Source of the DNA: a virus
Virus record (IMG/VR): IMGVR_UViG_3300008106_000007
Coordinates: 1-40,681 of that record
DNA length: 40,681 nt
Strand: one strand, 5' to 3'
The notes beneath the pieces are model-generated. The model ran no database searches. It saw only the letters and a list, made by a program, of their open reading frames with translations, and was not told the origin of the DNA. Within the stretch, counting starts at the first letter, position 1; each line of letters opens with the position of its first letter. Below are positions 31,088-37,395 of this stretch, piece by piece. Position numbers and translations under genes: made by a program.

Positions 31088-31122
31088 TGCTAACAACGGC
31101 TATACAATAGTTGTTGTCAGCA
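31088..31122 (+). repeat. Minimal attC-like site, 35 bp
   Basis: TAACAACGGCTATACAATAG then TTGTTGTCAG forms one short hairpin: AACAAC/GTTGTT and CTAT/ATAG. The loop region of the longer sites is missing entirely. The distal core is GTCAGCA, a variant of GTTAGCA. Confidence 0.65.
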
Positions 31123-31141
31123 GTTATAATACTAAATTAAG

Positions 31142-31300
31142 ATGAAAAAAGAAAAAGATTTTACGGCAGATATTGAACAAGTTCGGTTAGATTTATTAGA
31201 AATTGAAAAACAAATTGAAATAATAAAAGTTAGACTTGAAGAAAAACAAAAACACAAAGATACTTTACAGTATTTTCTTGAAACTATAGATTTTGAATAA
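31142..31300 (+). CDS. Cassette: small coiled-coil protein
   Basis: 52 aa (starts MKKEKDFTADIEQVRLDLLE), a single charged coiled coil. Own ATG after ACTAAATTAAG. Cassette ends match (GTCAGCAGTTATAAT against GTTTGCAGTAATTAT). Similar in type to the coiled coils at 21154 and 22474. Function unknown. Confidence 0.55.
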   Translation: MKKEKDFTADIEQVRLDLLEIEKQIEIIKVRLEEKQKHKDTLQYFLETIDFE

Positions 31301-31302
31301 TT

Positions 31303-31330
31303 ACTGCAAACGTTCGAGTGCTTTAAAAAC
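31303..31330 (+). repeat. attC-like half-site (proximal arm only)
   Basis: ACTGCAAACGTTCGAGTGCT; the expected distal arm before 31338 is missing, and the next cassette's 5' core (expected GTTATGTGAG) is absent. A deletion probably removed the loop and distal arm. Confidence 0.45.
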
Positions 31331-31337
31331 AGAAATT

Positions 31338-31568
31338 ATGATAACTGAAATAAAAGAAAAAATATTTTTAGCAAATATGGATTATGGTTTTGGCAACACT
31401 GAATCTTGGTTAGAAGTTGTAAAAAGAATTGACAATAAAGGAAATGAATATTTAGTTTTTTGTAGGGGTAAACACCACGTACACGCTTGGCATTGCAATA
31501 CTATTAATATCAATGATAGTAGGATTATTGAATTAAAAGAAAAATCTTCTTTTGAAGACGAAATGTAA
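31338..31568 (+). CDS. Cassette: unknown small protein
   Basis: 76 aa from ATG at 31338 (MITEIKEKIFLANMDYGFGN), chosen over an upstream in-frame start because of the A-rich context. Beta-rich, with FCRGKHHVHAWHCNTI near residue 45 containing three His and two Cys that could bind metal. Its 3' end (CTCACATAACG) matches the site before 21154 on the other array. Function unknown. Confidence 0.5.
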   Translation: MITEIKEKIFLANMDYGFGNTESWLEVVKRIDNKGNEYLVFCRGKHHVHAWHCNTININDSRIIELKEKSSFEDEM

Positions 31569-31575
31569 CAATCTC

Positions 31576-31712
31576 ACATAACGTTTTTCATCTTGTAGTC
31601 AGGTGCGGAAAATTGAATACAGTCCACAAAAATAATCAATAAATTTAAAATTAAAAAACAATGATTGCAGAAAATAACCAAACCCCGCACTTGCCACAAA
31701 ATGCTGTTAAAT
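31576..31712 (+). repeat. attC-like site, distal arm inside the 31661 gene
   Basis: Proximal arm AACGTTTTTCATCTTGTAGT (then CAGGTGCGG) pairs with the distal arm, complement AACAGCATTTTGTGGCAAGT (then GCGG). The loop holds AAATTTAAAATTAAAAAACA before ATG. Proximal core ACAATCTCACATAACG equals the one at 21140 on the other strand. Confidence 0.75.
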
Positions 31713-32056
31713 GCAGGTTTTTTGGTCAATATTTAGAACAAATCGTAGCTAAAGAAACAATCTATGTAAATTCTCCAAAGATTAATACTACAATTGTTTT
31801 ATTAATAAATCAATTGTCAAACTATCATTTAGAATTAAAACCACTTTCAAAAATTACTGATGAAGATGCAATGTCTATGTTTAGGGGAATTGTAAGTAAT
31901 TATGTAGATGCCAAGCAATTTTTAGACGATTATAAAGCAATTGGATTTTTAGAACAAAGCGAAGTTGACTTTTTACGCTCAAAAGGTTACGCAGTTCCAT
32001 TTATGAATTATTCAGTTGAAGATTTAATTTCATTCGGTTGGGTGCGGTTGGTTTAA
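31661..32056 (+). CDS. Cassette: unknown protein with site-encoded leader
   Basis: 131 aa. Leader MIAENNQTPHLPQNAV is site-encoded (compare MISDNTQTEPLDKTTV at 20679). The cassette part starts KCRFFGQYLEQIVAKETIYV and continues as an alpha/beta protein ending FMNYSVEDLISFGWVRLV. No start codon follows the core for a long stretch, so the leader ATG is probably used. No family recognised. Confidence 0.6.
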   Translation: MIAENNQTPHLPQNAVKCRFFGQYLEQIVAKETIYVNSPKINTTIVLLINQLSNYHLELKPLSKITDEDAMSMFRGIVSNYVDAKQFLDDYKAIGFLEQSEVDFLRSKGYAVPFMNYSVEDLISFGWVRLV

Positions 32057-32144
32057 ACTTGTCAATTTAGTAGTAACTTAATAAATAACAAAAAAATGAA
32101 TAATAACGCAGAAACTCGGCAATCAGCTATACAACTTGTTAGCG
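32052..32144 (+). repeat. Weak attC-like site, distal arm inside the 32096 gene
   Basis: Cores TTTAAAC (32052-32058) and GTTAGCG (32138-32144). Arms AACTTGTCAATTTAGTAG and, complemented, AACAAGTTGTATAGCTGATT pair only partly. Supported by the match of the following cassette's two ends (GTTAGCGGTT against GTTAGCAGTC). Confidence 0.5.
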
Positions 32145-32296
32145 GTTCGTTGCAAGATATTCAGGAAATAATAGAATTTTTGCAATGGGCATTTAGAAAG
32201 ATAGACAAAGGTGATACACCAGAAGAAACTGTTAGAATGTTGTTAATGAATAGAGCAAAAATTGACAATATAAAGTTCGATAGCAATGACTGCTAA
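32096..32296 (+). CDS. Cassette: small helical protein with site-encoded leader
   Basis: 66 aa. Leader MNNNAETRQSAIQLV is site-encoded; the cassette part is SGSLQDIQEIIEFLQWAFRK and on, a helical, acidic domain. The TAA stop lies in the next proximal core region. No start codon lies between core and SGSLQD. Function unknown. Confidence 0.55.
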   Translation: MNNNAETRQSAIQLVSGSLQDIQEIIEFLQWAFRKIDKGDTPEETVRMLLMNRAKIDNIKFDSNDC

Positions 32297-32423
32297 CGTT
32301 TGTAGCCTTGTGCTGGTGGCTTGAATCAAGACCATTGCCGACAAAAATAAAACAATGATTAAGAATATCCGAGTCATTTCGGACACAAAACCATATGCCA
32401 CTAGCTCAAGACTAATGTTAGTG
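32291..32423 (+). repeat. Complete attC-like site
   Basis: Proximal arm AACGTTTGTAGCCTTGTGCT (then GGTGGC) pairs with the distal arm, complement AACATTAGTCTTGAGCTAGT (then GGC). The loop has AAAAATAAAACAATG, a start region with ATG at 32355 whose 47-codon frame reads through the core and ends inside the acyl-carrier gene in another frame. Confidence 0.8.
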
Positions 32424-32498
32424 GCAGTTAAAATTCACACAAAATATGAAACCATTAAACGATTATCAAAAGAAACAAGTAAGATTAGTATTGTCTGA
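32355..32498 (+). other. Leader-type ORF starting in a site loop, out of frame with the next gene
   Basis: 47 codons starting MIKNIRVISDTKPYATSS. It starts in the loop like the true fused leaders and passes through the distal arm, but runs 53 bp into 32446-32691 in a different frame. It shows that a loop start is kept even where the cassette has its own ATG. Whether it is translated is unknown. Confidence 0.3.
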
Positions 32499-32691
32499 TA
32501 AATTAGGATTTGATTTAGAAGATGTAGTAGATGAAGCAGAATTGTACAACGAGTTAGGAATGGATAGTTTAGATGCTATTGAGCTATTAATGGAATTTGA
32601 AGAAATGTTTAATGTTTCTATTCCTGATGCAGAAGCCGAAAAAGTAGTTAAAGTTTCGGATATATACGATTGCTTGATTAATTGCCACTAA
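32446..32691 (+). CDS. Cassette: acyl carrier protein
   Basis: 81 aa, full ACP length. GMDSLDAIELLMEFEEMF carries the DSL motif, with Ser41 as 4'-phosphopantetheine attachment site. Four-helix pattern and strong acidity (pI low) fit bacterial ACPs (VRLVLSDKLGFDLEDV at helix 1; IPDAEAEKVVKVSDI at the end). It holds acyl chains during fatty acid or related synthesis and needs a host phosphopantetheinyl transferase. An ACP is unusual in a phage. Both cassette ends match at 12 of 13 bases. Confidence 0.85.
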   Translation: MKPLNDYQKKQVRLVLSDKLGFDLEDVVDEAELYNELGMDSLDAIELLMEFEEMFNVSIPDAEAEKVVKVSDIYDCLINCH

Positions 32692-32781
32692 CGTTTTGCG
32701 TGTATACGAGGTACGCCAAACGATAAATTTAAAATTATAAACAAATGCTTGTAGGCGTATCTTGTATATACGCTGTTAGGC
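32686..32781 (+). repeat. Complete attC-like site
   Basis: Proximal arm AACGTTTTGCGTGTATACGA (then GGTACGCC) pairs with the distal arm, complement AACAGCGTATATACAAGATA (then CGCC). The loop has ATAAATTTAAAATTATAAAC, then ATG at 32745; its frame (MLVGVSCIYAVRHS) stops just after the core, at 32789. Confidence 0.8.
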
Positions 32782-32799
32782 ACAGTTAAATTAACGAAG

Positions 32800-33075
32800 A
32801 TGGAATTAGAAACAAACGAACTTATCAGCCCACTTTTGGAGCAGATAGAAAAAGAGTGTGATGATTTAAAAGCATTTATTAAAGGTGGGGATTTCCCTTA
32901 CCACAAATCATATTATTACAATAGAGTAGTGAAACATGCATCTGCAATGCTTTTATTGGCAGGGGAAATAAAGGCAATACATAAATTGCAAGACCACACA
33001 ATAACAGAGAACGAATTTACTTCTCCAAAAGAGGAATTGATAAAGGGATTGTCTGATTGTAGGGTGGACACTTAA
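32800..33075 (+). CDS. Cassette: small helical protein
   Basis: 91 aa (starts MELETNELISPLLEQIEKEC), helical and acidic, with a middle YHKSYYYNRVVKHASAMLLL that could form the second helix of a hairpin. No enzyme motif. Cassette ends match (GTTAGGCACAGTTAA against GTTAGACACAATTAA). Function unknown. Confidence 0.55.
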   Translation: MELETNELISPLLEQIEKECDDLKAFIKGGDFPYHKSYYYNRVVKHASAMLLLAGEIKAIHKLQDHTITENEFTSPKEELIKGLSDCRVDT

Positions 33076-33079
33076 TTGT

Positions 33080-33211
33080 GTCTAACGGTAGGGTATTGCC
33101 GAAGTTGGGGCTTTTAACCACTGAACTCTATTTGAAAAACAAAACTTTAATAATATGCAGACAGATTCTAAAAAGCACAAAAAACCCACTGACGCAAATA
33201 ATGTGTTAGCA
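33080..33211 (+). repeat. attC-like site, distal arm inside the 33155 gene
   Basis: Proximal arm AACGGTAGGGTATTGCCGAA (then GTTGGGG) pairs with the distal arm, complement AACACATTATTTGCGTCAGT (then GGG). The loop has AAAACTTTAATAATATG. Last site of the rightward array. Confidence 0.7.
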
Positions 33212-33298
33212 GCAGGACAAAAAATGTCGCAACTTTCTTTAAACACTATTTTAAAAATGTGCGAAAAACTAAATATTAACCTTGAAATTAAATTGTAG
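33155..33298 (+). CDS. Short ORF with leader, remnant of an HTH-type protein
   Basis: 47 aa. Leader MQTDSKKHKKPTDANNV is site-encoded; the rest (LAAGQKMSQLSLNTILKMCE then KLNINLEIKL) resembles the C-terminal end of XRE regulators (SLxTLLKICEALNVSLxEL). It follows the last site and has no 3' core of its own. It may be the remains of the gene that was interrupted when the array arose, or a truncated cassette. It ends 3 bp before the backbone gene at 33302. Confidence 0.45.
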   Translation: MQTDSKKHKKPTDANNVLAAGQKMSQLSLNTILKMCEKLNINLEIKL

Positions 33299-33301
33299 AT
33301 T

Positions 33302-33835
33302 ATGGAAAAAAACATTGACTGCATGAAGTATCGAAAATCAACTCACTTAGCTGGTGTTGATGTAGAAACAATTATTGACGACAAAGGTAGTTGTATATTA
33401 ACCATCAAAGATGCGTACTATGATAAAGGAGTAGATGTGTCAGGAAATAAAACAGATGGTTACTTTTTGGAATTTGTAGAAGGTGTTAAGCCTATGGTTG
33501 TAAATTCCGTAAATAGAAAAACTATTTCAGATATTGTAAAGAAAACAAAAAACTTAAACTCGGTTGAAAGTAGAAACATTGGTAATTGGATAGGTTTAAA
33601 AATTGAATTACTTTTTGATCCAAATGTTAAAATGATGGGCAAAATTACAGGTGGTATTCGTATAGCTCCAATTTCTCCAATCCCTACTATTTCAGACGTA
33701 AACGGGTTATCGATTATGAACTCTTCTAAAACTTTATTAGAACTGCAAAACAACTGGAGCAAACTAACAAAAGAAGAAAAATCTATTCCGAGTATTGTAG
33801 CTTTAAAAGATAAACTTAAAACTACGCTTAAATAA
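33302..33835 (+). CDS. Conserved replication-region protein
   Basis: 177 aa; start at 33302 or at the Met eight residues on (MKYRKSTHLAGVDVE). KSTHLAGVDV and NWIGLKIELLFDPNVKMMGK are patterns of a protein commonly encoded before YqaJ exonucleases in Bacteroidetes phages. Beta-rich N-terminus, helical C-terminus. Probably part of the recombination module; activity unknown. It overlaps the exonuclease start by one base. Confidence 0.6.
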   Translation: MEKNIDCMKYRKSTHLAGVDVETIIDDKGSCILTIKDAYYDKGVDVSGNKTDGYFLEFVEGVKPMVVNSVNRKTISDIVKKTKNLNSVESRNIGNWIGLKIELLFDPNVKMMGKITGGIRIAPISPIPTISDVNGLSIMNSSKTLLELQNNWSKLTKEEKSIPSIVALKDKLKTTLK

Positions 33836-34539
33836 TGATAAATCATAACTACATAGAACAAAATTCAATTGAATGGCAAGAAATTAAGTGGGGTAAAATT
33901 GGTGGTACTTTATCTAAAGGTTTGTTTATTGATTCAGATACTTTGTTTTTAGAGATTTTTAGCCAACATATTGAGGAGTTCGAAATATCAGAAAGTTTTG
34001 AAAATGAAGCAATGCAAAGAGGTAAAGATTTAGAGCCGTTTGCATTAGAATTTATTTCAGGATATACAGGCATCGAGTTTTTAAAAACAGGTTGGTTAGA
34101 GTGTGAAGAAAATCATTTACTTGGTATTTCTCCAGATGGAATTTCTGAATGCGAAAAGTTTTCAACTGAAATAAAATGCCTTTCAAGAAAAGAACACACG
34201 AAACTTTTAGTAGAAGATGAATTACCAAAAGATAAACTTTGTCAAATTATTCATTATTTTACGGTAAACCCTAAATTAGAAAAGCTTTATTTTATTGCTT
34301 TTAGACCTGAAAGTATAAAACCCTATATTAAAGAATTTACACGTGAAAGTATTATTGATTTAGGCTGGAAAATAAAAGTAGAAGTAAAACAATACGGGCT
34401 TAAAGGTCAAGAAATAAAACCAAAAATAGAAAGTGTTTCTGATGTTAAAACTATTTTGGAATGGTCAAAAATAGCACTCAAAGAAGCTGATAAATTACAA
34501 ATTAAAATAACTGAAACAATAAATAAATTAAATTTTTAA
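33835..34539 (+). CDS. YqaJ-like viral exonuclease
   Basis: 234 aa, PD-(D/E)XK nuclease of the YqaJ/lambda-exonuclease type that makes 3' overhangs for recombination. RGKDLEP (62-68) supplies the first acidic residue (Glu67). GISPDGISE gives Asp101, and TEIKCLS gives Glu112 and Lys114. Start SIEWQEIKWGKIGGT is the typical substrate-entry region. Lies 3 bp before a ssDNA-binding-type gene: a nuclease plus binding-protein recombination pair. Confidence 0.85.
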   Translation: MINHNYIEQNSIEWQEIKWGKIGGTLSKGLFIDSDTLFLEIFSQHIEEFEISESFENEAMQRGKDLEPFALEFISGYTGIEFLKTGWLECEENHLLGISPDGISECEKFSTEIKCLSRKEHTKLLVEDELPKDKLCQIIHYFTVNPKLEKLYFIAFRPESIKPYIKEFTRESIIDLGWKIKVEVKQYGLKGQEIKPKIESVSDVKTILEWSKIALKEADKLQIKITETINKLNF

Positions 34540-34542
34540 ACA

Positions 34543-34920
34543 ATGGAAGTAATCGGAAAAATAAAAGTAATCGGATCAGAACAACAAGTATCTGCAAGTT
34601 TCAAAAAACGCGAATTAGTAGTTACTACAGAAGAGCAATATCCTCAACACATTTTGATTGAGTTTGCACAAGACAAAACAGATTTGTTAAACAATTATAA
34701 TGTTGGAGAACAAGTAAAAGTTTCTATCAATTTAAGAGGAAGAGAATGGGTTAATCCACAGGGTGAAACTAAATTTTTTAACTCTATCCAAGGTTGGAGA
34801 ATTGAAAAAGTGCAAGCAGAAGCGCCAAGTGCACCACAAATGCCACCAATGCCTGCATCAGAAGCTTTTGAGCCAGCAACCAACTTTAAAGAAGAAGAAC
34901 ACAACGATTTACCTTTTTAG
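34543..34920 (+). CDS. DUF3127-type ssDNA-binding-like protein
   Basis: 125 aa. The first 95 residues match the DUF3127 pattern (GKIKVIGSEQQVSASFKKRE, then a strand set with HILIEFAQDKTDLL and NLRGREW). The C-terminus is low-complexity, Pro/Met-rich and ends DLPF, an acidic tip like that of single-strand binding proteins. Probably an OB-fold SSB working with the YqaJ exonuclease. A terminator follows directly. Confidence 0.75.
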   Translation: MEVIGKIKVIGSEQQVSASFKKRELVVTTEEQYPQHILIEFAQDKTDLLNNYNVGEQVKVSINLRGREWVNPQGETKFFNSIQGWRIEKVQAEAPSAPQMPPMPASEAFEPATNFKEEEHNDLPF

Positions 34921-34930
34921 CATTAAAATT

Positions 34931-34964
34931 AAACCGATTTATTTTTTGTATTTCGGTTTTTTTT
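34931..34964 (+). terminator. Intrinsic terminator of the recombination operon
   Basis: AAACCGA (34931-34937) pairs with TCGGTTT (34953-34959), then a T tract. The loop contains the TTG that serves as -33 box of the next promoter, so terminator and promoter are physically merged. Confidence 0.75.
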
Positions 34965-34974
34965 ATTAAATTTG
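34946..34974 (+). promoter_or_regulatory. Promoter of the primase-helicase operon
   Basis: TTG (34946-34948), 18 bases, TAAATTTG (34967-34974): near-consensus (one base short of 19). The start of transcription would be near 34981, giving a leader of about 105 nt before ATG at 35086. Confidence 0.65.
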
Positions 34975-34980
34975 TATTCG

Positions 34981-35080
34981 TCAAGCTCTACTGACAAGAA
35001 AAGTTTAACGTTAAGTATTTAACGTAACCGAGAAACCGACATTAAGTGTAGAGCCTTTTTGTCGGTTTTCTCTTTTTATA
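34981..35080 (+). promoter_or_regulatory. Structured leader with attenuator-like terminator
   Basis: Hairpin ACGTTAA/TTAACGT at 35008-35025. A long stem GAGAAACCGACA (35030-35041) with TGTCGGTTTTCTC (35060-35072), one bulge, is followed by TTTTTATAA, an intrinsic terminator 14 bp before the start codon. Its loop contains GTAGAGC (35048-35054), exactly complementary to GCTCTAC at 34985-34991 in the leader's first bases. That pairing could form a pseudoknot or a competing antiterminator. A conditional on/off RNA switch is likely; the trigger is unknown. Confidence 0.6.
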
Positions 35081-35085
35081 ATATT

Positions 35086-37395
35086 ATGGATTTACAAAAG
35101 CAATTAAAATTTTTAGATAATTTTTCAGTAATTACAGTTGGCGAAAATAAAGTACCAAATTTTAGTTGGACTAAACAACAAACTGAAAAACTATCCGTAA
35201 AAGAACTTACCGAAAGATTAGAATATAAAGGAGGTAAAAAATGGACTGATAAAGAAGGTATAATTCACGAAATTAAGCCAACAACTGCTTTTGGATTGGT
35301 AACAGGTTTTGAAGATTTAGAGGTTATAGATGTAGATTTAAAAGTATTTAGCACCGCAAAAGAGCAAAAAGAATTTTGGAGTGAATATTTGCAAAACTTA
35401 CAGGATAATATTTTAGACTTTGAAGATAAATTTGTAATTTATAAAACAAAAAATGCAGGTTACCATATAATATACAAAACAAAACGTGTTGAAGGAAATT
35501 TAAAACTTGCTAAACTTAAAGGTCATAAAGAAGCTGTTATTGAAACTCGAGGTCGTTATGGTTATATTTTTGCTTATCCTGAAAATAAAATATCAAAAAA
35601 GTCTTATTTTGAACTAGAATATATTTCAGATCAAGATAGAGAAATATTAATTTCATTTTCTAAAATGTATAACTACATTGAAGAGCACCCTATTGATATA
35701 CCTAAAAAAGAAAAATTATCTTTTGAAGTTGGAGAAATTACTCCTTGGCAAGATTTTAACGAAAAAACTAATATTTGGGACATTGTTTCAGATGAATTTT
35801 CAATAGTTTCTAATAACAAAAAACACATTATAATAAAAAGGCATGGCGCTACTTCTGTACACAGCGGTTATATTTTCAAAGATAGTGGTTGTATGTATCT
35901 ATTTAGTACAGGTACAAATTACCCTAACGAAAAATTAATAACCCCTTTTTTAGCGTATACAATTAAATATCATAATGGGGATTTTTCAGAAAGTACAAGA
36001 ACTTTATATAAAGAAGGCTTTGGAAGTAGAGTTAAAAAAATTCTTAAAGAAGTAGTTTATTTACCAAATAACGAAAAATTAGTTGAGGAATTCAAGTATA
36101 ATAAAACCGATTTAGTATTTCCTATTGATATATTTCCAAATCCAATACAAAGCTATATTTTAGAGTGCAATTCAAAGTTAGATTCAAAAGTTGACTATAT
36201 GGGATGTTCTTTACTTTGGTTGATTTCTGTCAGTATTGGTAACGCTATTGAAATTGAAGTTAAAAGGGGTTGGAATGAAAATGCTACTATATGGATTTCT
36301 TTAGTTGGTAAAGCTGGTATTGGTAAAACGCCAAGTATTAATAACATCATTTTTCCACTTCAAAAAGTAAATAGTCGTGAAATTAAAAACTATTATAAAG
36401 AACTTGAAAAATTTGAGTATTATGATAATTTAAGTAAAAAAGAAAAGGAAGAAAGTATTGAAGTTCAAAAGCCAATTAAAAAACAATTTATTGCAAACGA
36501 TATTACACTTGAAGCATTGGTTGATTTGCACCAAGAAAGCGACAATGCAGTAGGGGTGTTCAAAGATGAGCTAGCTGGTTGGTTAAAAGATATGAATAAA
36601 TATCGTGCTGGTTCAGACCTTGAATTTTGGCTATCTTGTTGGAGTGGTAAATCAGTTTCTTTAAATCGTTTAACCCGAAAAGGTTCTTTTGTTGAAAAAC
36701 CTTTTATTCCTGTTTTGGGTGGTATACAGCCAAATATTTTAAATTCATTTTATACTGAAGAAAATAAAGATAACGGTTTTATGGACAGAATGCTTTTGTC
36801 TTTCCCTGATTCTAAAATTGAATTATACAATGAAAATGAATTAGAATACGAATTACTCGAATGGTATAAAGATAATATGATTTGTTTTTATGATACTATT
36901 AAAACGGTAATAAAAAGAGATAAAGATGAAAATATTGAAAGTTTAACAGCTAAATTTGATGATGAAGCAAAAAAAGAATGGATGCGTATATTTAACGAAA
37001 TATCTAATTTTCAAAATGATGATAACGAAAATGAGTATTTAAAATCAATGTATCCAAAGCAAAAATCTTACATACCACGTTTTGCATTAATTATACACGT
37101 TTTTAATGAGTTTTTTAGTCCGGGTGGTAATACTTTGCTAATTAATAAAGAAAGCGTTTTAAAAGCTGAAAAATTAAGTAAATACTTTATAGCTACAGCT
37201 AAAAAAGTAAAAGTTAATTCTGTTGAATTTTCAAATATAAAATCAACTGCAAAGGCTGGTAAAAATAATTTTGAAAAGTTAAAGTTAATTTATGAAGAAA
37301 ATCCAGAATTTAATAGAAGTCAAACTGCTGAACTTTTAGGAATTAGCAGAACACAAATTTTAAGGCTATTAAAACAGATTCAAGGTGTAACATAG
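35086..37395 (+). CDS. Primase-helicase (prim-pol N-terminus, DUF3987 helicase)
   Basis: 769 aa from ATG at 35086 (an upstream in-frame start at 35059 would lie in the terminator stem). Residues 1-200 are a bifunctional primase-polymerase domain: FGLVTGFEDLEVIDVDLKV carries the Asp82/Asp84 pair, followed by KNAGYHIIYKT. The C-terminal half is DUF3987-like, with Walker A GKAGIGKT (about 407-414), FKDELAGWLKDM (about 490), and SFPDSK. The last 40 residues form an HTH (NRSQTAELLGISRTQILRLL) that could bind the adjacent repeats. It primes and unwinds at the phage origin. Confidence 0.85.
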   Translation: MDLQKQLKFLDNFSVITVGENKVPNFSWTKQQTEKLSVKELTERLEYKGGKKWTDKEGIIHEIKPTTAFGLVTGFEDLEVIDVDLKVFSTAKEQKEFWSEYLQNLQDNILDFEDKFVIYKTKNAGYHIIYKTKRVEGNLKLAKLKGHKEAVIETRGRYGYIFAYPENKISKKSYFELEYISDQDREILISFSKMYNYIEEHPIDIPKKEKLSFEVGEITPWQDFNEKTNIWDIVSDEFSIVSNNKKHIIIKRHGATSVHSGYIFKDSGCMYLFSTGTNYPNEKLITPFLAYTIKYHNGDFSESTRTLYKEGFGSRVKKILKEVVYLPNNEKLVEEFKYNKTDLVFPIDIFPNPIQSYILECNSKLDSKVDYMGCSLLWLISVSIGNAIEIEVKRGWNENATIWISLVGKAGIGKTPSINNIIFPLQKVNSREIKNYYKELEKFEYYDNLSKKEKEESIEVQKPIKKQFIANDITLEALVDLHQESDNAVGVFKDELAGWLKDMNKYRAGSDLEFWLSCWSGKSVSLNRLTRKGSFVEKPFIPVLGGIQPNILNSFYTEENKDNGFMDRMLLSFPDSKIELYNENELEYELLEWYKDNMICFYDTIKTVIKRDKDENIESLTAKFDDEAKKEWMRIFNEISNFQNDDNENEYLKSMYPKQKSYIPRFALIIHVFNEFFSPGGNTLLINKESVLKAEKLSKYFIATAKKVKVNSVEFSNIKSTAKAGKNNFEKLKLIYEENPEFNRSQTAELLGISRTQILRLLKQIQGVT

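Larger units (their letters stand above)
30341..33211 (+). mobile_element. Rightward array of integron-like gene cassettes
   Basis: About nine small genes separated by attC-like sites in the rightward orientation. Cassette ends are complementary to each other, for example 5' GTTAGTGGCAGTT with complement of 3' GTTAGTGGCAATT around the acyl-carrier gene, and GTTAGGCACAGTT with GTTAGACACAATT around 32800-33075. Arm sequences are shared with the leftward array. The last site runs into a short reading frame directly before the backbone gene at 33302. No integrase is encoded. Confidence 0.7.

Noticed and set aside
31293-31567. Longer version of the 31338 gene starting at 31293
   Set aside because: The upstream start lies in the end of the previous gene and the half-site; ATG at 31338 has the A-rich context used throughout.
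33460-34073. Minus-strand ORFs opposite the recombination genes
   Set aside because: Hydrophobic antisense shadows of 33302 and 33835, which have clear family motifs.
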